Of a DNA stretch of 9,029 nucleotides, positions 1-6,251 are shown piece by piece. A model generated the notes under the pieces. The model had not been told where the DNA came from. It saw only the letters and a program-made list of their open reading frames with translations, and did no database searches. The first letter of the stretch is position 1. The number at the start of each line of letters is the position of its first letter. The DNA comes from JAQIBY01 sp964407055 (GTDB taxonomy: Bacteria > Bacteroidota > Bacteroidia > Bacteroidales > ML635J-15). The DNA lies in assembly GCA_964407055.1 (NCBI GenBank), contig CAYOUD010000116.1:1-9029 (forward strand). The letters run 5' to 3'. The translations under genes and the position numbers were made by a program.

Positions 1-415
1 CCATATTTTGACTAACTGCATCTTCCATAGATAATGATCCATTATCAATATTGAGGAGTATTTCTTGTATGTCAAGATAATTTTCTATTTCAGTCATTCT
101 GTCAAGACCAAAAATTTGAATTTCTATACGCATGGATTCAATACAGGCTTGAGCATTCTGAAATTGTCTTTTTGTTTTGTAAAGTTTGAACAAATTGATT
201 CTGGATCTAAAGTTATTGTCATTTTGGAGGAAGTTTATGAGTTCGTCAGTTTCTGTTGGCAGACTATCTGTTGACATAATACGATTGACCATTTCTTTAA
301 CAATGAGCCCACGAGTCTGCTTTAGTCCTGCAATTTCAGCTTCTTTTATTTCTCTGCTGTTTTTCCCGTTTTGTCCGGCTTTAATGATTGTTTTTAAAGT
401 GGAATTCATTTCCAT
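1..415 (-). CDS. Partial ORF, resembles an internal segment of a large secreted (T9SS-type) Bacteroidota protein
   Basis: An open minus-strand frame runs from the first in-frame ATG (413-415) off the left edge, giving 138 codons without a stop. The product is hydrophilic, probably mostly helical, and has no signal peptide or membrane segment. From memory, the stretch around residues 8-60 (TIIKAGQNG, then SREIKEAEIAGL, then VKEMVNRIM) and the later FRSRINLFKLYKTKRQFQNA resemble a helical repeat-like region found deep inside very large Bacteroidota secreted proteins that end in a type IX sorting domain. That is recollection, not a search result. The frame stays open upstream of the ATG to a TAA at 494-496, and the residues there (SSGNIKQILLKNEIGN) also look protein-like, so the gene may have lost its 5' part. 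A TATATTTG element at 512-519 could still transcribe it. It could equally be a short intact gene of unknown function. The existence of the frame is secure; the family call is tentative. Confidence 0.5.
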   Translation of the reverse strand, partial: MEMNSTLKTIIKAGQNGKNSREIKEAEIAGLKQTRGLIVKEMVNRIMSTDSLPTETDELINFLQNDNNFRSRINLFKLYKTKRQFQNAQACIESMRIEIQIFGLDRMTEIENYLDIQEILLNIDNGSLSMEDAVSQNM

Positions 416-461
416 ATTTCCAATTTCATTTTTTAGCAGTATTTGCTTTATGTTACCTGAG

Positions 462-488
462 GAATGTTGGGGTGCAAGCCCCGCATTC
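462..488. repeat. GC-rich imperfect hairpin, REP-like
   Basis: GAATG and GGGG on the left arm pair with CCCC and CATTC on the right arm. The loop is TGCAAG, with two unpaired T on one side and one G on the other. It stands out in an AT-rich spacer and has no T tract on either side, so it does not look like an intrinsic terminator. It sits exactly where the minus-strand open frame stops looking like protein. It resembles the short GC palindromes that occur in many copies in some Bacteroidota genomes, but only one copy is visible here. Confidence 0.4.
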
Positions 489-511
489 TTCTTTTATGCT
501 CTTCTGTTTCT

Positions 512-538
512 CAAATATAAATAAAAAAATGCAACAAA
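512..538 (-). promoter_or_regulatory. Candidate Bacteroidota promoter for the minus-strand partial ORF
   Basis: On the minus strand, TATATTTG (512-519) matches the Bacteroidota -7 consensus TAnnTTTG exactly. A TTTG at 535-538 could serve as the -33 element, but the 15-base spacer is shorter than usual. Transcription would start near 505 and leave a leader of about 90 bases before the ATG at 415, with the hairpin at 462-488 inside that leader. The region is very AT-rich, so a chance match is possible. Confidence 0.3.
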
Positions 539-606
539 TTTCTATTATTTTGTTTTTTTTTATAAAAAGCATTTTTGTCCATTATTACGGCTTTGTGTGC
601 GACAAA

Positions 607-633
607 TTTGATGTGGTTTTAATAATAATTTTA
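607..633 (+). promoter_or_regulatory. Weak candidate promoter for the two-component operon
   Basis: TTTG (607-610) is followed after 15 bases by TAATTTTA (626-633), which matches TAnnTTTG at five of its six fixed positions. It lies about 77 bases ahead of the kinase start codon and points the right way. The spacer is short and the last position is wrong, so this is a weak call. Apart from this element, the hairpin and the minus-strand promoter candidate, the 416-709 spacer shows no gene or RNA that I can recognise. Confidence 0.2.
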
Positions 634-709
634 CCTTAAGTCCTCAGTACATTATTTCCCACTTGCCCAATTTCTCTGATTCACTAACTTAGCATCAAAA
701 TTTAAAGCG

Positions 710-1672
710 ATGTTACTCAAAATAACCATACTTTTATCCGTTGTTTTTCAGGTGATTGCAGCGCTCATGGCGATCCGCTTGACGAAAAAAACAAAATATA
801 ACCTTGCATGGATGCTCATTACCATTGGATTGGCTGCGCTCTTGGTGCGACGGGTGGTTGAGTTTTTGCCGCTTGTCAGCGATTTTCAGCCACAGGATTT
901 TCGCCTGCTTTTTATCTGGATTGGAGCAATCAGCTCGTTGTTTTTCGCCTTGGGTGTAATTCTTATCCGACAGATTTTTAATTATATCTATCGGGTTGAG
1001 TCAGAACGTCGGCATGCTGAGAATAAAATGCTTTCCTCCATTATCTCAGCCGAAGAATCGGAGCGGATACGCTTATCGCGGGAATTGCATGATGGGCTCG
1101 GACCACTTATGTCAAGTATTAAAATGACAGTTTCTGCAATTGAAAAACAGGCTGAAAATGAAAATCAAAAACAATTGGCTGCCAATGTCAATATGTTGGT
1201 TCAGGAAGCATTGAAATCTGTTAAGGATATTTCTGCGAATTTGTCGCCTCAAATGTTGAATCACTTTGGGCTGGAGCCGGCGCTTGCTAACTTTATTAAT
1301 AAGATTAATGACTCAAAACAACTCCAAATTGATTTTAAAATGCGTGCAAAGCATAAACGATTACCCGGAAATGTCGAAATCATTATTTATCGTGTTGCTT
1401 GTGAGTTAATTACCAATACATTTAGGCATGCCGATGCGAAAAAAGCAAGTCTGGAAATTGAAGCTGAAAATACCCATTTAAGTTTAAATTATTGCGATGA
1501 TGGGCATGGCTTTGATGTGGATGAAGTGCTTATTAGACAGCATGGAATGGGGGTTGCAAACATTTATTCGCGTATTTCATCTTTGCATGGAAGTGTTGAT
1601 ATCTTGTCAAATCAGGGCGCCGGCATGAATGTAAAAATTTATATACCTTTGAAGCATGAACACACAAGATGA
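710..1672 (+). CDS. Sensor histidine kinase, HisKA_3 (NarX/DesK-type) family, three membrane helices
   Basis: This 320-residue inner-membrane kinase phosphorylates the response regulator encoded just downstream. Hydrophobic stretches at about 4-23, 33-50 and 65-88 form the membrane part, with only short loops between them, so there is no extracellular sensor domain. A charged linker (about 92-118) leads to the dimerisation and phosphotransfer domain, whose phospho-acceptor is His127 in RELHDGLGP. The LSPQMLNHFGLEPAL segment (178-192) is typical of the family. The ATP-binding HATPase domain shows the N box ELITNTFRHADA (232-243), the G1 box DDGHGFD (263-269) and the G2 box HGMGVANIYSR (278-288), all intact. 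The start is supported because the first membrane helix begins at residue 4. The 3' end overlaps the regulator gene by 17 bases, so the two are translationally coupled. The signal is unknown; the architecture suggests sensing within or near the membrane. Confidence 0.9.
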   Translation: MLLKITILLSVVFQVIAALMAIRLTKKTKYNLAWMLITIGLAALLVRRVVEFLPLVSDFQPQDFRLLFIWIGAISSLFFALGVILIRQIFNYIYRVESERRHAENKMLSSIISAEESERIRLSRELHDGLGPLMSSIKMTVSAIEKQAENENQKQLAANVNMLVQEALKSVKDISANLSPQMLNHFGLEPALANFINKINDSKQLQIDFKMRAKHKRLPGNVEIIIYRVACELITNTFRHADAKKASLEIEAENTHLSLNYCDDGHGFDVDEVLIRQHGMGVANIYSRISSLHGSVDILSNQGAGMNVKIYIPLKHEHTR

Positions 1673-2303
1673 CATACGAATTGTGTTGGTAGATGACCAC
1701 ACGCTATTCCGTAACGGATTAAAAAATTTATTGAATAGAATTCAAGGGTTTCGTGTTGTTGCAGAGGCAGAAAACGGAAAAAAATTTCTTGAGCTGTTGG
1801 ATGAAGTTACCCCGGATATCGTTTTACTTGATATTGCAATGCCGGTGATGGATGGGGTCGAGGCCGCAACAAAGGCACTGGAAATGCAGAAAGACATGTC
1901 AATCATTACTTTGTCCATGTTTGCTGATGAAGCCTATTATAAACAAATGGTTGAGGCCGGAGTTCGAGGTTTTATATTGAAAGATGCCGGCATTGCTGAG
2001 GTTGAATCTGCAATTCGAACCGTGCATCAAGGAAAAACCTTTTTTTCGCAGGAACTGCTGCAAGCACTTTTGTCCGGATTGTATCATGACACTGGTCTTG
2101 AAAAGTATGAATTGTCTGAAAGAGAAATTGAAGTAATTCAACAAGTCTGCACGGGAAAATCTAACCTTGAAATTGCTGATGATTTGTGCATATCAAAACG
2201 GACAGTTGAAAAACACAGGGCAAATATTATGGAAAAAACCCATTGTAAAAATACGGCTAGCCTTGTGATTTTTGCCGTGAAAAATAAGATTGTAGAGGTC
2301 TGA
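1656..2303 (+). CDS. Response regulator, NarL/FixJ family (REC plus LuxR-type HTH)
   Basis: This 215-residue cytoplasmic DNA-binding regulator is the partner of the overlapping kinase gene. The N-terminal receiver domain (about 7-122) has the acidic pair Asp13-Asp14 in VLVDDHTLFRNGL, the phospho-acceptor Asp59 in VLLDIAMPVMDG, the switch residue Ser87 and Lys109 in FILKD, so it should be phosphorylatable. The C-terminal LuxR/GerE helix-turn-helix spans about 152-210, with LSEREIEVIQQVCTGKSN and the recognition helix near SKRTVEKHRANIMEKT. Length and layout are standard. The ATG lies inside the end of the kinase gene in another frame, 17 bases before the end of its stop codon. The next gene starts 279 bases downstream on the same strand. 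Whether this regulator controls it cannot be told from sequence alone. No clear terminator hairpin follows the stop codon. Confidence 0.92.
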   Translation: MNTQDDIRIVLVDDHTLFRNGLKNLLNRIQGFRVVAEAENGKKFLELLDEVTPDIVLLDIAMPVMDGVEAATKALEMQKDMSIITLSMFADEAYYKQMVEAGVRGFILKDAGIAEVESAIRTVHQGKTFFSQELLQALLSGLYHDTGLEKYELSEREIEVIQQVCTGKSNLEIADDLCISKRTVEKHRANIMEKTHCKNTASLVIFAVKNKIVEV

Positions 2304-2403
2304 ATGGATAAATTTCATCATAGATTTCAAGAACACATTCGGTCTCTGAAAATTTTAAATCCCAATATTTGATATAGAATTTCTTACTTTTTCTTATCTT
2401 GCC

Positions 2404-2440
2404 TGCGTTTTCGTGCTTTGATGCGTTATTTCGTGTTTCA
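2404..2440 (+). repeat. Imperfect tandem direct repeat in the spacer upstream of the acyltransferase gene
   Basis: Two near-copies lie head to tail: TGCGTTTTCGTGCTTTG (2404-2420) and TGCGTTATTTCGTGTTTCA (2422-2440). The shared core TTCGTG recurs 20 bases apart, about two helical turns. A third partial core, TCGTGTTTTTACG, begins at 2475. Direct repeats phased like this can be binding sites for a dimeric regulator such as the adjacent NarL-type protein, but that link is inference. Confidence 0.4.
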
Positions 2441-2453
2441 GAGGCATTTTCTT

Positions 2454-2465
2454 CGTATTAATACG
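2454..2465. promoter_or_regulatory. Perfect 12-base palindrome, possible operator
   Basis: CGTATTAATACG is its own reverse complement and overlaps a second self-complementary octamer, ATACGTAT (2461-2468). It sits about 120 bases before the acyltransferase start codon and next to the direct repeats. An AT-rich palindrome of this size can occur by chance, so the operator role is only suggested. Confidence 0.3.
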
Positions 2466-2534
2466 TATTCAACCTCGTGTTTTTACGAACAAAATGTTTA
2501 GTAAATATGCGTCATAAAAAATTGTAATATTGTT

Positions 2535-2546
2535 TCCGCTAGCGGA
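2535..2546. promoter_or_regulatory. Perfect GC-rich palindrome TCCGCTAGCGGA upstream of the acyltransferase gene
   Basis: TCCGCTAGCGGA is a perfect 12-base palindrome with a GC-rich core, in an otherwise very AT-rich spacer 36 bases before the ATG. It lies where a repressor site or a leader hairpin would act on the downstream two-gene unit. No T tract follows, so it is not an intrinsic terminator. It could also be a dispersed short palindromic repeat. The palindrome is certain, its function is not. Confidence 0.4.
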
Positions 2547-2582
2547 CAAAATAATAAATGGTAAAATTAAAAACTGAATATT

Positions 2583-3836
2583 ATGTCAGACATTTTTAAC
2601 AAAATCAGAACAGAAAAAGGTCCTTTGGGCCGTTATCAAGAGCAGGCACACGGGTATTTTACATTTCCAAAACTCGAAGGTGAAATTAAGCCCCGAATGA
2701 TTTTTAACGGAAAGGAAGTTTTAACCTGGAGTTTAAATAATTATTTGGGACTTGCGAATCATCCCGAAGTCAGAAAAGCAGATGCAGAAGCTGCTGCTGA
2801 ATATGGAATGGCTTATCCGATGGGTGCTCGTATGATGTCTGGACAAACAAAATTTCACGAAGAGCTGGAGCAAAAGTTGGCGAAATTTGTTGAAAAAGAA
2901 GATGCATTTCTTTTGAATTTTGGGTATCAGGGAATGGTATCTATCATTGATGCGCTAGTGAATCGCCACGATGTCATTGTATATGACTCAGAATCACATG
3001 CTTGTATTTTGGATGGAATGCGTTTACATATTGGAAAACGCTTTGTTTTCCCGCATAATGACATTGAAAATCTAGATAAGCAGCTTTCCCGTGCATCAAA
3101 AATTGCTGAAAAGCAGGGGGGTGGTGTATTGGTTATTACTGAGGGAGTTTTTGGAATGGCCGGAGATTTGGGTCACCTTCATGAAATTGCGAAACTAAAA
3201 ACAAAACATAATTTCCGTTTATTGGTTGATGATGCGCATGGTTTTGGAACAATGGGAAAAACCGGTGCCGGAACCGGAGAACATTATGGTGTCCAGGATG
3301 AAATCGATGTGTATTTCTCTACCTTTGCAAAATCAATGGCCGGTATTGGTGCTTTTGTGGCTGCCGATAAAGATATTGTTGATTTTCTGAGATACAACAT
3401 GCGCTCACAAACTTTTGCAAAATCATTGCCAATGCCGATGGTAAAAGGTGCTTTGAAACGCCTGGAACTTCTGAAAAATCAACCGGAGCTGAAAGCAAAT
3501 CTTTGGAAAGTTGTGGATGCTTTGCAATCAGGACTCAGAGAAAGCGGTTTCAACATCGGGGAAACCGAATCTTGTGTAACTCCCGTTTATTTTGAAGGTG
3601 GATTGGTTGAAGGAACAAATTGTGTGGTTGATTTACGTGAAAATTATAGCATTTTCTGTTCCATCGTTGTGTATCCGGTTGTCCCGAAAGATACCATTAT
3701 GCTTCGTCTCATTCCAACTGCTGTTCATACCTTGGACGATGTGAAAGAAACCCTAGAGGCATTCTCCGAAATTCGTGATAAAATGGCTGCCGGTGAGTAT
3801 AAGAAAGGTGGATTGAAAAATATGAGTATCGCTTAA
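2583..3836 (+). CDS. capB: PLP-dependent alpha-oxoamine synthase, probable cysteate fatty-acyltransferase (sulfonolipid/capnine biosynthesis)
   Basis: This 417-residue cytoplasmic enzyme belongs to the alpha-oxoamine synthase family (serine palmitoyltransferase, KBL, BioF). The proposed reaction condenses L-cysteate with a fatty acyl thioester, releasing CO2 and the thiol to give 3-ketocapnine. Family active-site residues are present: His139 in ESHAC (stacks on PLP), Asp216 and His219 in VDDAHGFG, and the PLP lysine Lys250 in STFAKSMAGIGAF. The His219-Lys250 spacing of 31 equals that of bacterial serine palmitoyltransferase. The N-terminal pattern (GPLGRY, GYFTFPKLEGEI, WSLNNYLGLANHPEVRK), YPMGARMMSG (78-87) and the C-terminal end near RDKMAAGEYKK match the ~420-residue flavobacterial type that I recall as cysteate acyltransferase (CapB, also SulA), not the ~395-residue serine palmitoyltransferase. 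The next gene encodes a cysteate-synthase-like enzyme 10 bases away, which supports this substrate. Alternatives are serine palmitoyltransferase or glycine C-acetyltransferase. The ATG has an A-rich leader without a Shine-Dalgarno, as is normal in the phylum. Confidence 0.75.
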   Translation: MSDIFNKIRTEKGPLGRYQEQAHGYFTFPKLEGEIKPRMIFNGKEVLTWSLNNYLGLANHPEVRKADAEAAAEYGMAYPMGARMMSGQTKFHEELEQKLAKFVEKEDAFLLNFGYQGMVSIIDALVNRHDVIVYDSESHACILDGMRLHIGKRFVFPHNDIENLDKQLSRASKIAEKQGGGVLVITEGVFGMAGDLGHLHEIAKLKTKHNFRLLVDDAHGFGTMGKTGAGTGEHYGVQDEIDVYFSTFAKSMAGIGAFVAADKDIVDFLRYNMRSQTFAKSLPMPMVKGALKRLELLKNQPELKANLWKVVDALQSGLRESGFNIGETESCVTPVYFEGGLVEGTNCVVDLRENYSIFCSIVVYPVVPKDTIMLRLIPTAVHTLDDVKETLEAFSEIRDKMAAGEYKKGGLKNMSIA

Positions 3837-3846
3837 AACCAACACC

Positions 3847-5169
3847 ATGCAAAATAAAAAATTTACGCTCAAATGCACGAAATGCGGACATGAGATTGAT
3901 GATTTCCAATCATGGTTTGTGTTCAATCAAGTATGTCCGAAGTGCGGAGCAAAACATGTTGAAGCCATTTATCCGTTTAAATTTGACGGACTGTCTCCTC
4001 TAATGGAAACGCCGAATAATGAGGCGGATTCAATTTGGTTGTACAAAGATTTCCTTCCTTTAGATAATGAAAAAAACATCATTTCCTGCAAAGAAGGTGC
4101 AATTCCTCTTGAGCGTTGGATATTTCTTGAAGATTTTGCCCGTGAGCAATATGGAATTAATATTGAGACGCAGGTTTATCGGAATGATTTGAATGGCGGA
4201 ACCGGAACCTTTAAAGATACAGCAGCAAGTCTTGCAGCAAGTGTATTGAAAGAAGCGGGAGTGAAAAATTATGTAGTTGCCAGTACCGGAAATACCGCAA
4301 CGGCATTCGGGAAATATCTTGCAATGGCAGGGATTAATGCCTATATTTTCATGCCGATTGATGCGTTAAAAGCTTCTGAAGCTGCCATTAATGCATTTGG
4401 GCAAAAGGTATTCCGTGTTCAAGGCGATTACGCAAAAGCCAAAGAACTTGCTGCACAATTTGCAGAGAAACACGGCTTCTTGATGACCGGCGGAAACGTT
4501 GATCCTTTGCGTGTTGAGGCAAAGAAAACCATGGTATATGAGTGGTATCGTCAGTTAGGCAAGTTGCCGGATGTTTATGTACAGGCATTAAGCGGAGGAA
4601 CAGGACCAATCGCTATTGAGAAAGCCTTGAAAGATGCGGAAGGAACTCCATTTGCAGGTAAAATGCCCCGTCAAATTTTGGTGCAACCCGATAAATGCCC
4701 TCCTATGGCAATGGCTTGGGAGGATGCGGTTAAAAGCAATTTCGCTGACGGTTGGGATATTAATTTCCCGATTATTGAAAATCCGCCGACAGTTGTTCCT
4801 ACATTGGCGACAGGTAAACCCGGAACCTATCAGATAATTTCCCGCTTGGTGAAAAAATCAGGTGGTAGTATTATTCAAATGGAAGAGGCAAAAATTTATG
4901 ACATTTCCCGATGGGTTGCTTTTGAGCAAAAAGTTGCCATGGGACCTGCTTCTGCAGTGTGTTTGGGTGGTTTCCTAAATGCTTTAAAGTTCGGTTTGAT
5001 AAAAGACGGCGAAACTGTTTTAATCAATACAGGCGAAGGCGTTGCAAGAGCTCCTGAGTTTATGGAGGAACTCATTTATACAACTACCGAAGTGCATACT
5101 TTAGATGATTGTGTTTTACATGATCGGGATAGTTTGAGAGATAAGTTAGTTAATAAAATAAAGCCATAA
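3847..5169 (+). CDS. Threonine-synthase-like PLP enzyme, probable cysteate synthase (archaeal type)
   Basis: This 440-residue cytoplasmic fold-type II PLP enzyme has the threonine synthase fold. The proposed reaction is O-phospho-L-serine plus sulfite to L-cysteate plus phosphate, supplying the acyltransferase encoded immediately upstream. An N-terminal zinc-ribbon-like motif has Cys10/Cys13 (CTKC) and Cys30/Cys33 (CPKC). The PLP lysine is Lys123 in LNGGTGTFKDTAAS, the cofactor phosphate loops are STGNTA (146-151) and SGGTGP (249-254), and NTGEGVARAP (394-403) closes the domain. A true threonine synthase is usually found with homoserine kinase and homoserine dehydrogenase genes, which are absent here. 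Pairing with an alpha-oxoamine synthase instead fits sulfonolipid synthesis, and archaeal (Methanosarcina) cysteate synthase is known to have evolved from threonine synthase. The 10-base gap means one operon. The 3' end runs into a strong terminator. Threonine synthase remains the main alternative. Confidence 0.72.
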   Translation: MQNKKFTLKCTKCGHEIDDFQSWFVFNQVCPKCGAKHVEAIYPFKFDGLSPLMETPNNEADSIWLYKDFLPLDNEKNIISCKEGAIPLERWIFLEDFAREQYGINIETQVYRNDLNGGTGTFKDTAASLAASVLKEAGVKNYVVASTGNTATAFGKYLAMAGINAYIFMPIDALKASEAAINAFGQKVFRVQGDYAKAKELAAQFAEKHGFLMTGGNVDPLRVEAKKTMVYEWYRQLGKLPDVYVQALSGGTGPIAIEKALKDAEGTPFAGKMPRQILVQPDKCPPMAMAWEDAVKSNFADGWDINFPIIENPPTVVPTLATGKPGTYQIISRLVKKSGGSIIQMEEAKIYDISRWVAFEQKVAMGPASAVCLGGFLNALKFGLIKDGETVLINTGEGVARAPEFMEELIYTTTEVHTLDDCVLHDRDSLRDKLVNKIKP

Positions 5170-5175
5170 TATCTA

Positions 5176-5209
5176 AAAAAAATGGCGGTCAATTGACCGC
5201 CATTTTTTT
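5176..5209. terminator. Bidirectional intrinsic terminator, perfect 34-base palindrome
   Basis: A 20-base GC-containing perfect palindrome (5183-5202, arms TGGCGGTCAA and TTGACCGCCA) is flanked by an A tract on the left and a T tract on the right, so pairing continues through seven A/T pairs. Read either way it gives a stable stem followed by a U run. It lies 6 bases after the cysteate synthase stop codon and about 17 bases after the korB stop codon, so it can end both convergent transcripts. Confidence 0.92.
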
Positions 5210-5226
5210 ATGTTTTCTAAGCGTTA

Positions 5227-6249
5227 CTATTCAATCTCATGTACATTCCCTGAATTTAACAGGTCTTGCATATTATTAATCTTACTGTCTGTTTGTGCAT
5301 GTTTTACTTGTTCGTCAAGCAAAACTTCGTAGGTTGAGTCTTTAACTGATCGAATCACGCCAGCTGCCACCGGGAAATCCGGATAAGTCATGCGTCCGAG
5401 CATATAATGCAGATTTGGATTTGCATCATAGGCATTATGAACTAAAAGATCATCTTCAGAAATTCCATTTTCTCCGATTGTTACAACTTCCAGATTATAT
5501 CCTTTGTCAAGAATTAAGCCTTTATTGCGTTCTGAACCAAAAATCATCGGTTTTTCGTGTTCTAAGTAGATTGTGCGGTCATTTTTGACATCTTTGCCGG
5601 TAATTTGCTCATGAACAGCATTATTGAAAATCACACAATTTTGCAAGACTTCAACAATTGAAGTCCCTTTGTGCTTATGCGCTTCTATGAAAACTTCTTT
5701 CATCACTTTGGGTTCTTTGTCAATCACTCTGGCAAAGAAAGTTCCCTGTGCGCCCATGGTTAATTCTCCCGGGTTGAACGGATTTTCAATGGTTCCGTTC
5801 GGAGATGTTTTTGTTACTGAACCCTTAGGCGTTGTCGGTGAGTACTGACCCTTTGTTAATCCGTAGATTTTGTTGTTGAAAAGCAGAACGTTAATGTCAA
5901 CATTCCGTCGAATCAAATGAATAAAGTGGTTTCCACCAATCGCCATGGCATCTCCGTCACCGGTTATTTGCCATATTGACAAATTTGGATTTGCGGTTTT
6001 CATTCCTGAGGCTAATGGCGCTGCACGTCCGTGAAGCCCATGGAATCCATACGTTTCGATATAATACGGGAAACGTGATGAGCAACCAATTCCTGAAACG
6101 AAAACGATGTCCTCAATAGGAACATTAATCTCCGGCAATGCATTTTGTACAGCTGATAATATGCTGAAATTTCCACAGCCGGCACACCATTTTACTGGTC
6201 CATCAACTACGAAGTCTTTTTTAGTTAATTTATGTTGTGTGTTTTCCAT
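5227..6249 (-). CDS. korB: 2-oxoglutarate:ferredoxin oxidoreductase subunit beta (KorB)
   Basis: This 340-residue cytoplasmic subunit binds thiamine diphosphate and an [4Fe-4S] cluster and acts with KorA to convert 2-oxoglutarate, CoA and oxidised ferredoxin to succinyl-CoA, CO2 and reduced ferredoxin. Cluster cysteines are visible at Cys22 and Cys25 (WCAGCG), Cys56 (GIGCSSR) and Cys205 (QNCVIFNN). The ThDP/Mg motif runs from GDGD (97-100) to Asn125-Asn126 in FNNKIYGLTKGQYSPTT. The TKGQYSPTT form favours the 2-oxoglutarate type over pyruvate enzymes, which more often read TGGQ; the exact 2-oxoacid is inferred. The length is as expected for the two-subunit type. The start codon is 2 bases after the korA stop codon, so translation is probably coupled. 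A GGAGG at 6260-6264, 10 bases from the ATG, is a Shine-Dalgarno-like site, uncommon in this phylum. The gene ends at the bidirectional terminator. Confidence 0.93.
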   Translation of the reverse strand: MENTQHKLTKKDFVVDGPVKWCAGCGNFSILSAVQNALPEINVPIEDIVFVSGIGCSSRFPYYIETYGFHGLHGRAAPLASGMKTANPNLSIWQITGDGDAMAIGGNHFIHLIRRNVDINVLLFNNKIYGLTKGQYSPTTPKGSVTKTSPNGTIENPFNPGELTMGAQGTFFARVIDKEPKVMKEVFIEAHKHKGTSIVEVLQNCVIFNNAVHEQITGKDVKNDRTIYLEHEKPMIFGSERNKGLILDKGYNLEVVTIGENGISEDDLLVHNAYDANPNLHYMLGRMTYPDFPVAAGVIRSVKDSTYEVLLDEQVKHAQTDSKINNMQDLLNSGNVHEIE

Positions 6250-6251
6250 GA

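Noticed and set aside
449..486. Short minus-strand frame starting at an ATG inside the GC hairpin
   Set aside because: Only 12 codons before a stop, with no conserved peptide that I recognise.
186..524. Plus-strand open frame of 112 codons over the left region
   Set aside because: It is antisense to the better supported minus-strand frame, its composition is low-complexity and rich in Phe, Ser and Ile, and it shows no domain.
388..639. Plus-strand 83-codon open frame
   Set aside because: Low-complexity, Phe-rich translation of T-rich DNA that crosses the hairpin and the spacer; no recognisable family.
2304..2582. Possible riboswitch or small RNA in the spacer before the acyltransferase gene
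   Set aside because: No recognisable aptamer core, tRNA-like fold or terminator; the structure seen is better described as short repeats and palindromes.
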